This document shows, one piece after another, positions 62,705 to 64,000 of a stretch of 64,000 nt of DNA; position 1 is the stretch's first letter, and every line of letters begins with the position of its first letter. This DNA is from G963662655 sp963666875 (GTDB lineage: Bacteria > Cloacimonadota > Cloacimonadia > Cloacimonadales > JAIOQZ01), in NCBI GenBank assembly GCA_963666875.2, contig CAXXPU010000004.1, positions 25,615 to 89,614 of the forward strand. Reading direction: 5' to 3'. The notes under the pieces were generated by a model, which was not told the origin of the DNA, did not search any database, and saw only the letters and a program-made list of their open reading frames with translations. A program made the translations under genes and the position numbers.

Positions 62705-63667
62705 TCAGACCACCCCCGCCTGAATCAGATCGTGCATGTGCAGCATCCCGATCTGCTTTCCGTCCCCATCGACCACCGGCAGCATGGTGATCTTGTTATC
62801 CTCCATCGTATTGAGCGCATCGACGGCGAAAGTGGTCGCATGAAGACGTTTCGGGTTCGCGGTCATGCATTCCAGCGCGCTCAGTTGCAGGACATCGCCG
62901 CCCTTCTGCAGAATTCTTCGCAGGTCGCCATCGGTGATGATCCCGAGCAGTTTTCCTGTCTCGTCGCAGATGCCGGTACAGCCGAGACCTTTGGCGGTCA
63001 TCTCCATGATCACATCCTGCATGGTGACGTTCTCGCGCACCACGGGATTGCGTTCGCCGGAATGCATCAGGTCGCCGACCCTGAGCAATAGCTTCTTGCC
63101 GATGGTGCCGCCAGGGTGGAATCGCGCGTAGTCCTCCTCACTGAAGGCGCGACTCCGAAGCAACGCGATGGCGATGGCGTCGCCCATGGCAAGCGCAACG
63201 GTGGTGCTGCTGGTAGGAACCAGTCCGAGCGGCTCGTATTCCTTGGGAACGCCGCAATCGATCACCACGTCCGCCGCGTCCGCCAGACGCGATTCGAGGT
63301 TGCCGGTGAAGGCGATGATCGGCACCTTGAGGAACTTCATGTAGGGGATGATGGAGATCAATTCCTGGGTGTTACCGGTGTTGGAGATCGCGATGACCAC
63401 GTCGCCTTTCGCGAGCATGCCGAGATCGCCGTGAAGCCCCTCGGCAGCGTGCAGGAAGATGGCTGTCGAGCCGGTGCTGGCGAGTGTCGCCGCTACCTTC
63501 CGCGCGATGATGCCGGTCTTCCCCATGCCGGTCACCACGATCTTTCCCGCGCAGTCCTGAAGTAGCCTGATCGCGGTTTCAACGCTTTCGTTCAGTCGCC
63601 CGGACGCCATGCGGATCGCCTCGGCTTCGAGGTTAAGCTCTTTCCTTATCAGATCGATCGTGTTCAT
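62705..63667 (-). CDS. kdsD: Arabinose-5-phosphate isomerase (KdsD/KpsF)
   Basis: A 320-residue isomerase converting ribulose 5-phosphate to arabinose 5-phosphate for KDO and LPS synthesis. The SIS domain (residues 30-180) contains VVTGMGKTGIIARKVAATL, AISNTGNTQELI and the PTSSTTVALAMGDAIA segment; two CBS domains follow (VRENVTMQDVIMEM, HATTFAVDALNTMEDN). The length is standard. The start is ATG 63667 after GGAGA. The 219-nt gap to the SpoVG-like gene has no clear terminator. Confidence 0.95.
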   Translation of the reverse strand: MNTIDLIRKELNLEAEAIRMASGRLNESVETAIRLLQDCAGKIVVTGMGKTGIIARKVAATLASTGSTAIFLHAAEGLHGDLGMLAKGDVVIAISNTGNTQELISIIPYMKFLKVPIIAFTGNLESRLADAADVVIDCGVPKEYEPLGLVPTSSTTVALAMGDAIAIALLRSRAFSEEDYARFHPGGTIGKKLLLRVGDLMHSGERNPVVRENVTMQDVIMEMTAKGLGCTGICDETGKLLGIITDGDLRRILQKGGDVLQLSALECMTANPKRLHATTFAVDALNTMEDNKITMLPVVDGDGKQIGMLHMHDLIQAGVV

Positions 63668-63707
63668 GTTGTCTCCGTTATACCTAAGTGTTCAATCACT
63701 TACATTG

Positions 63708-63881
63708 TGTCCTTCGACTCCGCTCAGGATGACACAATGCAAGTGATTTCATTATATTCGACTCCGCTCAGGATGACACAATGCAAGTGATTTCATTATA
63801 TTCGACTCCGCTCAGGATGACTTCAAGCAACATGTTATCCTGGTTTTCTTTTTGTGTCATCCTGAGCGTAGTCGAAGGACA
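63708..63881. repeat. 44-bp tandem repeat with an inverted end copy
   Basis: A 44-nt unit starting TTCGACTCCGCTCAGGATGA and ending in TTTCATTATA occurs at 63713-63756, 63757-63800 and, truncated, at 63801-63822. The outer part (63708-63736) returns in reverse complement at 63853-63881 with one mismatch. TTCGACTCCGCTCAGGATGA-like strings are widespread intergenic repeats in unrelated bacteria. The rest of 63668-64000 shows no supported gene. Confidence 0.9.
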
Positions 63882-64000
63882 ACAAAAAAAAACATATACC
63901 TATTCCATCTTGCGATAGTTGTCGGAATTTGTATCATTCTTGCACTTAGCAAGCTCACGCAGCAGTTCGTAATCTCCTGCAATCAAAGCCTAGCTTTTTA

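Noticed and set aside
63713..63881. Repeat array resembling a small CRISPR
   Set aside because: The repeats are contiguous with no unique spacers, the end copy is inverted, and no cas gene is present.
63900..63986. 28-codon minus-strand frame beginning at TTG 63986 (IAGDYELLRELAKCK)
   Set aside because: It looks somewhat protein-like but has an in-frame TAG just upstream at 63990-63992, no Shine-Dalgarno site, and sits at the window edge. It could be the remnant of a gene, but support is too thin to call.

Overview
The window reads as a chromosomal segment of a free-living, moderately GC-rich, Gram-negative bacterium of the Fibrobacteres-Chlorobi-Bacteroidetes (FCB) type, possibly Cloacimonadota-like; the placement is inference. 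A KdsD-type arabinose-5-phosphate isomerase and a heptose-bisphosphate-phosphatase-like HAD protein point to LPS. A giant surface protein ends in a type IX/Por-style sorting domain (NYPNPFNPET...), which is typical of FCB lineages. Butyrate kinase and a B12-dependent (class II) ribonucleotide reductase fit an anaerobe. No phage, insertion sequence, CRISPR array or restriction system was seen.

Layout. 1-3444: the end of an RNA uracil methyltransferase, a PEGA lipoprotein, a class II aldolase and a DEAD-box RNA helicase whose Shine-Dalgarno site lies inside a perfect inverted repeat. 3489-15151 (minus): three paralogous giant secreted GLUG-repeat proteins built from 3, 4 and 2 copies of a ~300-400 residue block on a shared C-terminal module, plus a likely decayed fourth tail at 15205-15387. 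15424-26075 (plus): an Aur1-like PAP2 protein, then Lon, a polysaccharide-deacetylase-like protein, class II RNR, AspS, PurN and an M20 amidohydrolase. 26165-27244: butyrate kinase with a strong terminator. 27463-34559: an expanded macromolecular-synthesis cluster, rpsU-yqeY-cvpA-mutS2-dnaG-rpoD, followed by a CAU-anticodon tRNA. 34886-42345: a hybrid sensor kinase, a metallo-beta-lactamase-fold hydrolase and a pullulanase. 42930-48897: the heat-shock cluster hrcA-grpE-dnaK-dnaJ-rsmE behind a CIRCE operator. 49015-50539: an orphan lipoprotein and a HAD phosphatase.

50661-62485 (minus, transcribed right to left): SpoVG-like protein, HflX, aminotransferase, a histidine-kinase-like protein that has lost its ATP-binding residues, an LVIVD/Fn3 lipoprotein translationally coupled to it, and a 2145-residue surface protein. 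62705-63667 (minus): KdsD. Intergenic spaces carry several families of dispersed hairpin-forming repeats, most densely at 42346-42820, 46585-46996, 50564-50660 and 63708-63881.

The most interesting unexplained features are the modular GLUG array with its conserved 3' tails, the pseudokinase-lipoprotein-giant surface protein unit, the Shine-Dalgarno-sequestering leader hairpin of the helicase, the AT-rich 3' end of dnaG just before rpoD, and an apparent non-AUG start of hflX. Each is a hypothesis from sequence reading only; no database search or folding calculation was run.
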